A DNA stretch of 64,000 nucleotides from Sphingomonas sp. 1F27F7B (GCF_005503355.1 NZ_SCMK01000020.1:1-64000); one strand, 5' to 3'. Numbered from the stretch's first letter, positions 41,730 to 50,992 are shown. Numbers and translations are program-made. The notes: generated by a model not told the origin, from the letters alone.

Positions 41730-43682
41730 ATGATTTCTGCCCTCGACCGCCGCCAGTTCCTTCGCGGCGCGGCCCTCGCCGGTGGTGGCGCCGCATTATC
41801 AGCCTGGCTGCCTGCCTGGGCGCAGACCATCTCGCCGGGGATGCGACCGACGCTACCGACCGTGTCGGGCGAAGACATCACGCTGACCATCGCCCGGCAG
41901 TCGATGAGCATCGACGGGCGCCAGTTCCGCGCAATCGGTCTCAACGGCACGGTCCCCGCCCCGCTGATCCGGCTGCGCGAAGGCCAGCGCGTGCGGCTCA
42001 ACGTCGTCAATCAACTCGAGGAGGACAGCTCGATCCACTGGCACGGGCTGATCCTGCCGGCCAATATGGACGGCGTGCCGGGCGTGTCTTTTCCGGGCAT
42101 CAAGCCGGGATCGAACTACCTCTACCAGTTCCCCGTCGTGCAAAGCGGCACCTACTGGTATCACAGCCATTCGGGCCTGCAGGAGCAGGAAGGCCATTAC
42201 GGCCCGATCATCATCGACCCCGCCGGTGCCGATCCGGTCGCCTATGACCGCGAGCATGTCATCGTGCTCGCCGATCACAGCGCACTCTCGCCGCAGGCGA
42301 TCTTCCGGCGTCTCAAGGTCAACCCCGGCCATTTCAACTTCCAGCGCCAGACGCTGGCCGGGCTGCTCTCGGGCAAGGACCAGCCACTCAAGGACCGGCT
42401 CGACTGGGGCCAGATGCGGATGGACCCCGCCGACATCTCCGATGTCACCGGATCGACCTACACCTATCTCGTCAATGGCCATGGTCCGATGGACAACTGG
42501 ACCGCGCTCTTCACCCCGGGCGAGCGGGTGCGGCTGCGCGTCATCAATGCGTCGGCGATGACCACCTTCAACGTCCGCGTACCCGGCCTGCCGCTCAGCA
42601 TCGTCCAGGCCGACGGGCAGAATGTGGTGCCCGTCACCGTCGACGAGTTCCAGATCGGTGTCGCCGAGACCTACGACGTCGTTGTCAGCCCAGGCGAGGA
42701 CAAGGCCTATACTCTTGTCGGCGAGGCCATCGACCGCTCGGGTATGGCGCGTGCCACGCTCGCGCCGCGCGCCGGCATGGCTGGCGAGGTGCCTCCCTTA
42801 CGCAAACGGCCGCTCGCCGACATGAAGGACATGGGCATGGACATGTCCTCGATGCCGGGCATGGAAGGCATGGACATGTCGGGCGGCGCTATGCGGGGCG
42901 TCGATCCGACGGCCGAGAAGAACGCGTCCGCGCGCCTCGCGACCGGCGCGGCGGCAGCGATGGCGACCATGGACAACAGCGCCATGGCGGGCATGGACCA
43001 TTCGGGGATGGATCATTCCGCGATGAGCGGGATGGATCATGGATCGATGGCCGGCATGGACCACGGCGCGATGGGCGCCGATGGCCAGATGGCGGGCATG
43101 GATCATGGCGGGCACGCGATGGGTTCGATGAAGATGCGCGACTTCTCGAACGCGCCGCAGGTGAAGCGCGATCCGAGCGTCCAGACCATCTCGCCGATGC
43201 CCGTCGACCGCACCGGCGAGCCCGGCCAGGGCCTCACCGACGTCGGCCACAAGGTGCTCGTCTACAAGGATCTGATGGCGCTCGAGCGCAATCCAGACGT
43301 GCGCGCGCCGAGCCGCAGCATCGACATCCACCTCACCGGCAACATGGAGCGGTTCATGTGGTCGTTCGACGGCGAGAAAATGTCGGACCATCACGAGCCG
43401 ATCCCGTTCATCGAAGGCGAGCGGGTGCGCGTCAATCTCATCAACGACACGATGATGGGGCATCCGATCCACATCCACGGCCATTTCTTCGAGCTGGTGA
43501 CCGGGCATGGCGACCATGCGCCGCGCAAGCACACCGTCATCGTCCAGCCCGGCGGCAAGGTGAGCTGGGACTTCACCGCCGACGCGGTCGGGGACTGGGC
43601 CTTCCACTGCCATCTCCTCTACCACATGCATGCAGGGATGATGCGGGTCGTGAGCGTGCGTCCGAAGGGAGACGCGCAATGA
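41730..43682 (+). CDS. copA: CopA, Tat-exported multicopper oxidase
   Basis: Periplasmic laccase-type oxidase that oxidises Cu(I) and binds copper, 650 residues. A Tat signal contains DRRQFLRG at residues 6-13. Copper motifs are SSIHWHGLIL, GTYWYHSHSG, GHPIHIHGHF and FHCHLLYHMHAGMM, covering type 1, 2 and 3 sites. Between about residues 360 and 470 lies a Met/His-rich insert with repeated GMDH/MDHS units, a Cu(I) sponge. copB follows with a 4-bp overlap. Confidence 0.95.
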   Translation: MISALDRRQFLRGAALAGGGAALSAWLPAWAQTISPGMRPTLPTVSGEDITLTIARQSMSIDGRQFRAIGLNGTVPAPLIRLREGQRVRLNVVNQLEEDSSIHWHGLILPANMDGVPGVSFPGIKPGSNYLYQFPVVQSGTYWYHSHSGLQEQEGHYGPIIIDPAGADPVAYDREHVIVLADHSALSPQAIFRRLKVNPGHFNFQRQTLAGLLSGKDQPLKDRLDWGQMRMDPADISDVTGSTYTYLVNGHGPMDNWTALFTPGERVRLRVINASAMTTFNVRVPGLPLSIVQADGQNVVPVTVDEFQIGVAETYDVVVSPGEDKAYTLVGEAIDRSGMARATLAPRAGMAGEVPPLRKRPLADMKDMGMDMSSMPGMEGMDMSGGAMRGVDPTAEKNASARLATGAAAAMATMDNSAMAGMDHSGMDHSAMSGMDHGSMAGMDHGAMGADGQMAGMDHGGHAMGSMKMRDFSNAPQVKRDPSVQTISPMPVDRTGEPGQGLTDVGHKVLVYKDLMALERNPDVRAPSRSIDIHLTGNMERFMWSFDGEKMSDHHEPIPFIEGERVRVNLINDTMMGHPIHIHGHFFELVTGHGDHAPRKHTVIVQPGGKVSWDFTADAVGDWAFHCHLLYHMHAGMMRVVSVRPKGDAQ

Positions 43683-44866
43683 CCCGCATCCTCACGCCGC
43701 TGGTGAGCGCGATCGCCCTTCTCGCCGCCGCACCCGCCTTTGCCCAGGATCATTCGATGCACGACATGCCCGGCATGGCGCCGCCGGGCGGGGCGCGGCC
43801 GGCGCAGGAGAAAAAGAAGGACAAGGCCGCCGCGCCGCGCCCCAAGCCCACTGCCAGGCCGCGCGCTCAGAAGCCAGCGCCGGACACCATGCCGGCAATG
43901 GACCATTCGCAGCACCAGACCACTCCCGCGGCGCAAGCAAATGCGGCCGGTCAGCCGCAATCCACGTCTCCCGCAATGCCGGAGATGCCGGGCATGGACC
44001 ACTCCCAGCATCAGGACGGCGCGATGCCCGACATGCCCGGGATGGACCATGCGCAGCATGGCCAGACAGCGACGCCGGGAACGCCCGCCATGCCCGGCAT
44101 GCAAATGACCGGCACCGCACTTCCGGCCGGCAATGCGCCCCCGCCGCCGCCCCCAGGCGACCACTTCGCCGATCGGGATTTTCCCGGCGGCGAGATGGCG
44201 CGCTCGCGCGACATCATGATGAAGGACAGCGGCGGCAACAATTTCGGGCAGGTGCTGCTCAACCTGTTCGAGTATCAGGCGCATAGCGGCCGCGATGGCT
44301 ATCGCTGGGATGGCGAAGGCTTTTACGGCGGCGACATCAACCGCCTCTGGCTCAAGAGCGAGGGCGAAGGCGAGTTCGGCCGCGGCATCGACAGCGCCGA
44401 GGTGCAGGTGCTCTACAGCCGGGCCATCGACCCCTATTTCAATCTTCAGGGCGGTATCCGCCAGGACTTCGGCCGCGGGCCCGACCGCACCTACGCGACG
44501 ATCGGCGTCGAGGGCCTGGCTCCTGGCATGTTCGAGGTCGAAGGCGCGCTGTTCCTCTCGACCAAGGGCGATGTTCTGGGCCGGGTCGAGGGCTATTACG
44601 ACCAGCGCATCACCCAGCGCCTGATCTTGCAGCCGCGCGCCGAGGTCAATTTCGCCGCGCAGGATATTCCGGAGAACGACATCGGTTCGGGGCTGGTCAA
44701 CATAGAGCTCGGCGCGCGCCTGCGCTACGAATTCAGCCGCCAGTTCGCACCTTACATCGGCGTTTCCTATCTGCGCAAAGCCGGAGACACGGCGCGGCTG
44801 TCGAGGCTTGCGGGCGAGGACGTCCATGCCACCAGCTTCGTCGCCGGCGTTCGCTTCTGGTTTTAG
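43679..44866 (+). CDS. copB: CopB, outer-membrane copper resistance protein
   Basis: 395 residues from ATG 43679, overlapping copA by 4 bp. Signal peptide at 1-22. The N-terminal 130 residues are low-complexity with MDHSQHQ and MPGMDH repeats (Cu binding). The C-terminal beta-barrel domain contains LLNLFEYQAHSGRDGYRWDG, GIRQDFGRGPDRTYATIGVE and ends FVAGVRFWF with a terminal Phe for barrel insertion. It pairs with CopA as in Pseudomonas and Xanthomonas. Confidence 0.94.
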   Translation: MTRILTPLVSAIALLAAAPAFAQDHSMHDMPGMAPPGGARPAQEKKKDKAAAPRPKPTARPRAQKPAPDTMPAMDHSQHQTTPAAQANAAGQPQSTSPAMPEMPGMDHSQHQDGAMPDMPGMDHAQHGQTATPGTPAMPGMQMTGTALPAGNAPPPPPPGDHFADRDFPGGEMARSRDIMMKDSGGNNFGQVLLNLFEYQAHSGRDGYRWDGEGFYGGDINRLWLKSEGEGEFGRGIDSAEVQVLYSRAIDPYFNLQGGIRQDFGRGPDRTYATIGVEGLAPGMFEVEGALFLSTKGDVLGRVEGYYDQRITQRLILQPRAEVNFAAQDIPENDIGSGLVNIELGARLRYEFSRQFAPYIGVSYLRKAGDTARLSRLAGEDVHATSFVAGVRFWF

Positions 44867-44956
44867 CATCAGGACGGCTGATGGCGGGGGCGAACAAGAG
44901 AGCGGGGCGTTACACTCATACCCAGGTCGGCCGGCGCCGAGCGAAGGAGATACGCC

Positions 44957-45430
44957 ATGGACCATTCGTCCCACATGAACACCCGGAAGATGGGTGCCTA
45001 TTGGAGCCTTGCCGTTCAGACCGTCATCAGCGGCGTCATCATGTATCTGGTGATGTTCGTCATGATCGACGGGCTCGACAGCTTCTACAACAACCTCAAC
45101 ATGCTCTACATGACGCTGATGATGGTCGCACCGATGGTGGTGCTGATGATCCTCGCCATGCGACACATGTTCGTGTCGAAGGCCGCCAACATCGCGCTGA
45201 TCGCCGCGTCGCTGGTCGCCTTCTTCGGCAGCTTTGCACTCATCCGCACCCAGACCACGATCGGCGACACGGCCTTTCTGCGCTCGATGATCCCGCATCA
45301 TTCCGGGGCGATCCTGATGTGCCAGGAAGCAAAGCTCAGCGATCCGGAAGTCATCCGGCTTTGCGAAGCGATCAAGCGCTCGCAGCGGCAGGAAATCGAC
45401 GAGATGAAGGCCATACTCGCGCGGCGCTGA
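44957..45430 (+). CDS. DUF305 membrane protein, copper-associated
   Basis: 157 residues from ATG 44957 (GAAGGAGATA upstream). Three membrane helices (VQTVISGVIMYLVMFVMIDG and following) precede the DUF305 end region with DTAFLRSMIPHHSGAILMCQ and QEIDEMKAIL. The HH-x5-MC pattern could bind copper. It is separated from copB by 90 bp, and its own promoter is unclear. Confidence 0.9.
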   Translation: MDHSSHMNTRKMGAYWSLAVQTVISGVIMYLVMFVMIDGLDSFYNNLNMLYMTLMMVAPMVVLMILAMRHMFVSKAANIALIAASLVAFFGSFALIRTQTTIGDTAFLRSMIPHHSGAILMCQEAKLSDPEVIRLCEAIKRSQRQEIDEMKAILARR

Positions 45431-45488
45431 GTGGCACGGTCGGGCTACGCCCGGATACGTGCGCCCGGCCAGGTATGTGAGCCGGCCG

Positions 45489-47024
45489 ATGGTCGACACG
45501 AGGCGCGGGGCGGACGAGATTGCCAGGGAGGTGGTGCGGCTTGCGCCGTTGTTCCTGCGACAGGCTGGCGGCCATGTCCTGACGCTGCTCGATCCTGCCG
45601 GGATCGTGCTGAGCTATAATGAAGAAGGCGAGCGTGCCGAATGCTGGCCCCTCGATCGCGTCCTGGGACAGCCCCATGACCTGTTCTACCCGCCCGACGA
45701 GATTGCGGCCGGCCGCCCGTGCGCAGACCTGGCGGCCGCCCTTCACGAAGGCACGCTGGAGCGCGAAGCGTGGCGGGTCTGCGAGAACGGAGCGGAGTAT
45801 CTCGCGCGCCTGACGATCAGCGCCCTGTTCGAAGGCGACGCACATCGAGGCTTTGCCTGCATCAGTCGCGATGTCACCGACGAGGCGGCGGTCCGGGCGT
45901 CAATCGAGACCCGCGAGCAGCATCTCCAGTCGATCCTGGCGACCGTCCCCGATGCGATGATCATCATCGACGAGACCGGCGACATCACGTCGTTCAGCGC
46001 GGCCGCCCAACGCCTGTTCGGCTATTCGGAAACCGAGCTCGTCGGCCGCAACGTCTCCTGCCTGATGCCCCAGCCCGATCGCGACCGGCATGACGAATAT
46101 ATCGCGCATTATCTCCAGACCGGCGAGCGCCGGATCATCGGCCTCGGCCGCGTCGTGGTCGGCCAGCGCCGCGACGGCTCGACCTTCCCGATGCAGCTGT
46201 CGGTTGGCGAGGCCGGTGAAGACGGGCAGCGGTTGTTCACCGGCTTCATCCGGGATCTCACCGCCAAGGAGCAGGATGAGCTCAGGCTCAAGGAACTGCA
46301 GGCAGAGCTGGTCCATGTCTCCCGGCTGAGCGCGATGGGCACGATGGCCTCGACCCTCGCGCATGAGCTCAACCAGCCGCTTGCCGCGGTCGCGCTCTAT
46401 CTCGAGACGATCCGCGACATGCTCGACGAGCGGGACGACGAACCCTTCGTGTCGCTACGGTCGGTGATGGATGATGCGGCACAGGAAACGCTGCGGGCCG
46501 GCCATATCGTCCGGCGCCTGCGCGATTTCGTCGCCCGCGGCGAGGTCGACAAGAGCCTCCACGATCTGCCGCAGGTTGTCGCCGAGGCGAGCGAGCTCGC
46601 GCTGGTCGGTGCACGCGAGCGCGGCATCCGCAGCTTCTTCGCGGTCGATCCCGCCGCGACGCCGGTTCTCGTCGACAGGGTGCAGATCCAGCAGGTGCTG
46701 GTCAACCTGATGCGCAACGCCATCGAGGCGATGGCGGCGTGTCCTGTTCGCGACCTCAAGGTAGCGACCAGGTTGCGCCCTGACGGGCTGATCGAGGTGA
46801 CCGTGGAGGATACCGGCCCCGGCATCGCCGACGAGGTCCGGGAGCAGCTCTTCACGGCGTTCAAGTCGACAAAGGCCGACGGCATGGGCCTCGGCCTTTC
46901 GATCTGCCGGACCATCATCGAAGCGCATGGGGGCCGTATCTGGATGGAGCGCCCCGACCGCGGCGGCGCGCGCTTTCATTTTACCTTGATCCATGCGCGG
47001 GCGGAGGAGGAACATGGGGGATAG
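45489..47024 (+). CDS. fixL: FixL-type oxygen-sensing histidine kinase
   Basis: 511 residues. Two PAS domains; the second (about 140-260) is the heme type with His201 in DRHDEY, matching the proximal ligand His200 of Bradyrhizobium FixL, and Arg221 (GLGR) matching Arg220. The residue matching Arg206 is His207. The kinase core has His292 (LAHELNQPLAA), NLMRNAIEAM, DTGPGI and GMGLGLSI. It lacks membrane helices. fixJ follows with an 11-bp overlap. The start at ATG 45489 is preferred over GTG 45459. Confidence 0.93.
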   Translation: MVDTRRGADEIAREVVRLAPLFLRQAGGHVLTLLDPAGIVLSYNEEGERAECWPLDRVLGQPHDLFYPPDEIAAGRPCADLAAALHEGTLEREAWRVCENGAEYLARLTISALFEGDAHRGFACISRDVTDEAAVRASIETREQHLQSILATVPDAMIIIDETGDITSFSAAAQRLFGYSETELVGRNVSCLMPQPDRDRHDEYIAHYLQTGERRIIGLGRVVVGQRRDGSTFPMQLSVGEAGEDGQRLFTGFIRDLTAKEQDELRLKELQAELVHVSRLSAMGTMASTLAHELNQPLAAVALYLETIRDMLDERDDEPFVSLRSVMDDAAQETLRAGHIVRRLRDFVARGEVDKSLHDLPQVVAEASELALVGARERGIRSFFAVDPAATPVLVDRVQIQQVLVNLMRNAIEAMAACPVRDLKVATRLRPDGLIEVTVEDTGPGIADEVREQLFTAFKSTKADGMGLGLSICRTIIEAHGGRIWMERPDRGGARFHFTLIHARAEEEHGG

Positions 47025-47637
47025 ACGCGTCATCCATCTGGTCGACGACGAGGAGAGCATCCGCAAGGCGGCGAGCTTTGCGCTCAAGACCGCGGGCTAC
47101 GACGTCGTGACCTATGCCTCGGGCGTGGAGTTTCTCAAGGAGGCGAAGTCGGCGGCCGTCGGCTGCGTCATCCTCGACGTGCGCATGCCCGAGATGGACG
47201 GTCTCGAGATTCAGGCCGCCATGGCAGCACGCGGGGTCAATATGCCGGTCATCGTCCTGACCGGCCATGGCGACGTGTCGGTTGCGGTGCAGGCCATGAA
47301 AGGCGGCGCGGTCGACTTTCTCGAGAAGCCCTTCGAGAAAGCCGCCCTGCTCGGCGCCGTCAGCCGCGCGTTCGCGCGTCTCGACGATGTCGACCTTCGC
47401 ACTCTGGAAACCTCTGAAGCCGGCGTGCGGGTCGCTGCACTGACGCCCCGGGAGCGTGAAGTGCTGGAAGGGCTGGCGAACGGCCTGCCCAATAAGACGA
47501 TCGCCTATGACCTGGGCTGTTCATCGCGAACGGTCGAGGTCCATCGCGCGAGCCTGATGGCCAAGCTCGAGGTCCGCAATTTGTCCGAAGCCCTGCGGAT
47601 CGCCTTTGCCGCGGGCATGGGCCGCAAGCCGAAGTGA
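47014..47637 (+). CDS. fixJ: FixJ, LuxR-type response regulator
   Basis: 207 residues from ATG 47014 (GGAGGAGGAAC upstream), starting inside fixL. Receiver with Asp55 (VILDVRMPEMDG) and KPFEKAAL. The output helix-turn-helix includes LTPREREVLEGLANGLPNKT and SRTVEVHRASLMAKL. It is the cognate partner of FixL and would activate promoters under low oxygen. A related copy without a kinase lies at 34698-35333. No fixK or nif/fix oxidase genes are in the window. Confidence 0.93.
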   Translation: MGDRRVIHLVDDEESIRKAASFALKTAGYDVVTYASGVEFLKEAKSAAVGCVILDVRMPEMDGLEIQAAMAARGVNMPVIVLTGHGDVSVAVQAMKGGAVDFLEKPFEKAALLGAVSRAFARLDDVDLRTLETSEAGVRVAALTPREREVLEGLANGLPNKTIAYDLGCSSRTVEVHRASLMAKLEVRNLSEALRIAFAAGMGRKPK

Positions 47638-47673
47638 CTGCGACCTCTACGTAGCGACGGGACGAGGCGCGAT

Positions 47674-48126
47674 ATGCGATCGATGGTGCAATCGTCACAC
47701 GGGTGTCCGCTTCTCGCAATGCCATCGGTCCGTTCCACTCAGCATGATGGCAGATACACCATCCTCGTCTCCGACGACGATCCCGGCGTGCGGCGTGGCC
47801 TCCAGCTGCTGCTGAGATCGCGCGGCTATGCCGTGTGGGGATATACGACCGGCCACGCGCTGTTGGCCGACCCCCGCGCGAAGGAGGCAGACTGCGTCAT
47901 CCTCGACTATCGCATGCCCGACATCGACGGATTCGCGATGCTGCGTCACCTTCGCGAGATCGGATGGTCGGGACGCGCGATCATGATCTCAGGCTTTCAT
48001 GACACGCTGCTGGCCTCGCGGGCCGCTGAGGCGGGCTTCGATCATGTTCTCGCAAAGCCGCTGATCGGCAGGGCTTTGCTCGAAGCGTTGGACCGGCACC
48101 GCATCGAGACGCTTCGAAAGCATTGA
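47674..48126 (+). CDS. Single-domain receiver (FixJ-related, no output domain)
   Basis: 150 residues with only a receiver domain after a 27-residue lead. Asp78 in VILDYRMPDIDG is the phospho-acceptor, followed by AIMISGFHDT and VLAKPLIGRALLEAL. It has no DNA-binding domain, so it may act as a phosphate sink or an allosteric partner of FixL, similar to the FixT idea, though not homologous to FixT. It starts 37 bp after fixJ. Confidence 0.85.
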   Translation: MRSMVQSSHGCPLLAMPSVRSTQHDGRYTILVSDDDPGVRRGLQLLLRSRGYAVWGYTTGHALLADPRAKEADCVILDYRMPDIDGFAMLRHLREIGWSGRAIMISGFHDTLLASRAAEAGFDHVLAKPLIGRALLEALDRHRIETLRKH

Positions 48127-48188
48127 ATTGTGGCGGCCGGCCCCCGGCAGCCTCAGCCCGGCGCGATGTGGAAAGCCGATCTGCGCCG

Positions 48189-48700
48189 TCAAAGCCAGTG
48201 GCTACGTTTGAACCGGATGTAGAGCCCAATGCAGACCGCAGCGATGACGCCGAGGATGACGAAATATCCCCATTGCGTCTTCAGTTCGGGCATATTCTCG
48301 AAATTCATGCCGTAGATTCCGGCAATCGCGGTAGGCACCGCGAGGATCGCAGCCCGGGCGGCAAGCTAACGGGTGATCGCACCTTGGCGCTGCTGTTCGA
48401 GCAGGTGACTCGCCTCGAACACCGAGATCAGGATGTCGCGGATGCCGGTGATGGCGCTCTCAACCCTGAGCATGTGATCGTCGAGCTTCGAAATCTGGTG
48501 GCCGTTGTCGGCACCTTCCATGGCAAGCGGGTGAAGGCCGTAATTCCCGGCGATGTCGGCAAGTTCTGTTTCGCTGGGCTGGGACATTTTGATCCACACG
48601 AAGTCATCCTTGCCGACGTGCTCGCACGCCGGATCGATCAGGGTCGCCGGCCGTAGCCGTTTGCCATTGTGACAAAGAACGGCGGCGGCGACCGGAAGCC
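48189..48700 (-). pseudogene. corA: corA magnesium/metal channel gene, internally deleted and interrupted by a stop
   Basis: The N-terminal part (CHNGKRLRPATLIDPACEHV, GLHPLAMEGA, KLDDHMLRVESAITGIRDIL) jumps over most of the cytoplasmic domain. After QQRQGAITR there is an in-frame TAG at about 48367-48369. Beyond it the same frame continues as AILAVPTAIAGIYGMNFENM with the GMN signature and ends FKRSHWL at 48189. About 170 residues are missing compared with a normal CorA (about 320). The gene cannot make a working channel. Confidence 0.82.
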
Positions 48701-49102
48701 GTGTGCCTCGCCTATTGAGACGCGCGCACAAACACTCGTCATTCTTCAAGCCCAATCGCAGGAAGAAGAAGGCGGCGCGCAGCAATTCGAGCGAGAGCTT
48801 ATAGAAAATGCGGCGGAGCGTTGGGTTTCGCAGAAGGCCGCTCCCGTTCATGACGCGCGTGGCTGGGCGGCGCGCTGCCACATCAAGGGCACGCAGACTG
48901 CGAAGGTCTGCGCACCCTTGATTGGCGACCGCGAGGGTTTTCCTCTCTTGCGATGGTACCAAGCGATTGCCCGTGTGGCGCCTCTGCAATCGTGTCGGAT
49001 GACTATACCTAAGTATCGGATAACGGCGCTGACGACAGGGTTGCCGGGCCCCGGTGAGGCGCGTCGCACCGCGCGGAGACGAAAGCTGGAAGACGGAAAA
49101 GC
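48701..49102. other. Region without a supported gene
   Basis: About 400 bp between the corA remnant and the SDR gene. No convincing frame. It contains CTATACCTAAGTAT at 49003-49016, nearly identical to a palindrome at 50978-50991. Otherwise it seems to be decayed sequence upstream of corA. Confidence 0.4.
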
Positions 49103-49933
49103 TCAACTGTCGAAAGCGACCGAGCGCGCGAGCGCTTCCTGGGACTGCAGAAAGGCGAGCCGCGATTGCAGCGCCGCCTGGACAACGCCGAAAGCGTCAC
49201 CCCCCAGAGTCACGCGCAGCGGCGGATGGTCGCTGGTTGCGACATCAACGATCGCTTGCGCGATCTTTTGCGGGTCGAGCGTGTAGAGCTCGTTTCCGGC
49301 GGTCTCGAACATCTTGCGGATATGGCCGGCGGGCGTATCGCGATACGCGGCGATCTCGCTGGCGAATTGCAGATTGTGGCTGAAGCTGGTGCGCGCCCCG
49401 CCCGGCTCGATCAGTGTCACGAACAGGTTGAAGGGTTCAAGCTCCTGGCGGAGGCATTCGCTGAAGCCCTCCAGGCCCCATTTGGCCACATGATAGAGAC
49501 TGCTCGTCGGAAGCGAGCCCTGACCACTAGCGCTGGAGATCTGGATGATCCGGCCGCTCCCGCGCAGCCGCATGGCGGGGACAAAGGCGCGGGTGATGTG
49601 GATGGGCGCCATGAGATTGAGCGCGATCTGGCCTTCGACCTCGGCGTCCGACATCTCTTCGGTGGCGCCGATCACGCCGCCGCCGGCGTTGTTGACCAGA
49701 ATATCGACGGGTCGACGCGCCTGCGCCCGGGCCACGACCGCAGCAATATCGTCCTTGACCGTGACGTCGAGCGCTTCGACGCGCAGCTGGCTCGGATATT
49801 TCGCCGCGAGATCATCGAGGCTTTCGGGCTTGCGGGCCGTCGCGGTAAGGTCGTCGCCAGCGGCCAGGATCAGTTCGGCCAGATGGCGGCCGATGCCGCT
49901 GGACGCGCCCGTGAGAAACCAGTGATTGGACAT
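49103..49933 (-). CDS. Short-chain dehydrogenase/reductase (SDR)
   Basis: 276 residues. Classical SDR: TGASSGIGRHLAE as NAD(P) motif, NNAGGG, catalytic Ser in QISSASGQGS and the YHVAKW Tyr/Lys pair. Arg instead of Asp after the second strand (TATARK) suggests NADP(H). The substrate is unknown. It diverges from a TetR gene, with a dyad between them, so repression by that TetR and induction by its substrate are expected. Confidence 0.92.
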   Translation of the reverse strand: MSNHWFLTGASSGIGRHLAELILAAGDDLTATARKPESLDDLAAKYPSQLRVEALDVTVKDDIAAVVARAQARRPVDILVNNAGGGVIGATEEMSDAEVEGQIALNLMAPIHITRAFVPAMRLRGSGRIIQISSASGQGSLPTSSLYHVAKWGLEGFSECLRQELEPFNLFVTLIEPGGARTSFSHNLQFASEIAAYRDTPAGHIRKMFETAGNELYTLDPQKIAQAIVDVATSDHPPLRVTLGGDAFGVVQAALQSRLAFLQSQEALARSVAFDS

Positions 49934-49948
49934 ATGTTACTCCATATA

Positions 49949-49966
49949 TTACCAACTGGTAGGTAA
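49949..49966. promoter_or_regulatory. TetR-type operator between the SDR and TetR genes
   Basis: TTACC-N8-GGTAA, containing the inner dyad TACC-AACT-GGTA, lies in the 69-bp divergent region. Size, position and pattern fit an operator that controls both genes. Confidence 0.6.
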
Positions 49967-50002
49967 CTTGAAACCTGGAATGCGTCAATGCTTGGAGGTG
50001 TG

Positions 50003-50569
50003 ATGAAGCAACGAACCCGGCGGAATGCCGCACAGAGCCGCGAGACGCTCCTGGCTGCAGCGACCGAGGAGTTCGCGTCCCATGGGCTGGCGGGCGCGCG
50101 GATCGACCGGATTGCGCAGGCGGCGGGTATCAGCAAGCCGATGCTCTACACCTATTTCGGGGACAAGGAGGCGCTCTTCGATGCCGCGCTGACGCAGGAA
50201 GTGATGGACGCGGCGCAGGCCGATCGCTTCGATCCCAATGATCTTGAGGGTTATGCGGGGCGCACCTATGACTTGCTGGTCGAACGCCCGCGCCTGTGGA
50301 GGCTGCTGACCTGGCATCATTTGGAGCGTGGCCAGGATGTTCTGATGCTCCCGGCCGGCGAGGTCCTTCTCGGGGAGAAGCTGGACGGGATCGCAGCGGC
50401 GCAGGCCGAGGGGCGGATCGTCGCCGACTTCACGCCCCTGGATGTCGTCCGGCTTGTCGCCGCCCTCACCCAGCTCTGGTGCATGACCGGAGCTGCACGC
50501 GACGCTGCCGAGCACGCGGCGCGCCGGGCGACGATCATGCGGGCGGTGGGGCGACTGCTGCGCGTGTGA
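50003..50569 (+). CDS. TetR-family repressor
   Basis: 188 residues from ATG 50003 (GGAGGTG upstream). N-terminal helix-turn-helix: LLAAATEEFASHGLAGARID, AQAAGISKPMLYTYFGDKEA. The ligand domain is helical with DRFDPNDLEGYAGRTYDLLV. It probably represses the divergent SDR gene and itself. A longer start at 49988 lacks its own site. Confidence 0.92.
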   Translation: MKQRTRRNAAQSRETLLAAATEEFASHGLAGARIDRIAQAAGISKPMLYTYFGDKEALFDAALTQEVMDAAQADRFDPNDLEGYAGRTYDLLVERPRLWRLLTWHHLERGQDVLMLPAGEVLLGEKLDGIAAAQAEGRIVADFTPLDVVRLVAALTQLWCMTGAARDAAEHAARRATIMRAVGRLLRV

Positions 50570-50978
50570 TCGTGCGAGGCGCGAGCTGCACGCCCGCGCG
50601 CCGACCGGGACACAGCAAGCATTTTTCGCAACCTGCCGTACTGCCCAGCGGCAAAATCAGGGCGGCTCATGCACAAGCCGGCCCGTCGGCTCCGCGGATG
50701 CGATCGACGTTCGAGGACTGCGCCGCCACTGCCGAACCGGATTGGATCATCGCCAAGTGACCCAGTGGCTGCGCGACGATCTCAGGTCGCCGGACTCGTC
50801 GCACGACGTTTCGTCAGGAGTCGTTTCATCTGCCTCAAAAGGCGAACCTGCGGCTCAATCCGGAAGAAGGCGCGACACATCCAGGAAACGAGGATCAAAT
50901 GCGGTCCGCATCGGTATTACTTTCCCTGGCGCGTGCAAGCTCAGCAAAGGACTAATGTTCCCGGAGCATCTCTAGCGC

Positions 50979-50992
50979 TATACCTAGGTATA
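50979..50992. repeat. Perfect 14-bp palindrome TATACCTAGGTATA
   Basis: Perfect palindrome; a near copy (CTATACCTAAGTAT, 13 of 14 identical to 50978-50991) is at 49003. The two flank the SDR/TetR pair. It may be an operator or a trace of insertion. Confidence 0.5.

Noticed and set aside
44880..44956. Fifth copy of the ECF-type motif before the DUF305 gene
   Set aside because: A GGGGC-N12-GGGCGTTAC-like stretch matches too few positions of either element.
43619..45499. 626-codon minus-strand frame across copB and DUF305
   Set aside because: Crosses two well-supported genes on the opposite strand and shows no domain.
50296..50760. Frame overlapping the TetR gene and running beyond it
   Set aside because: It is the shifted frame of the TetR gene; composition is unnatural after its end.
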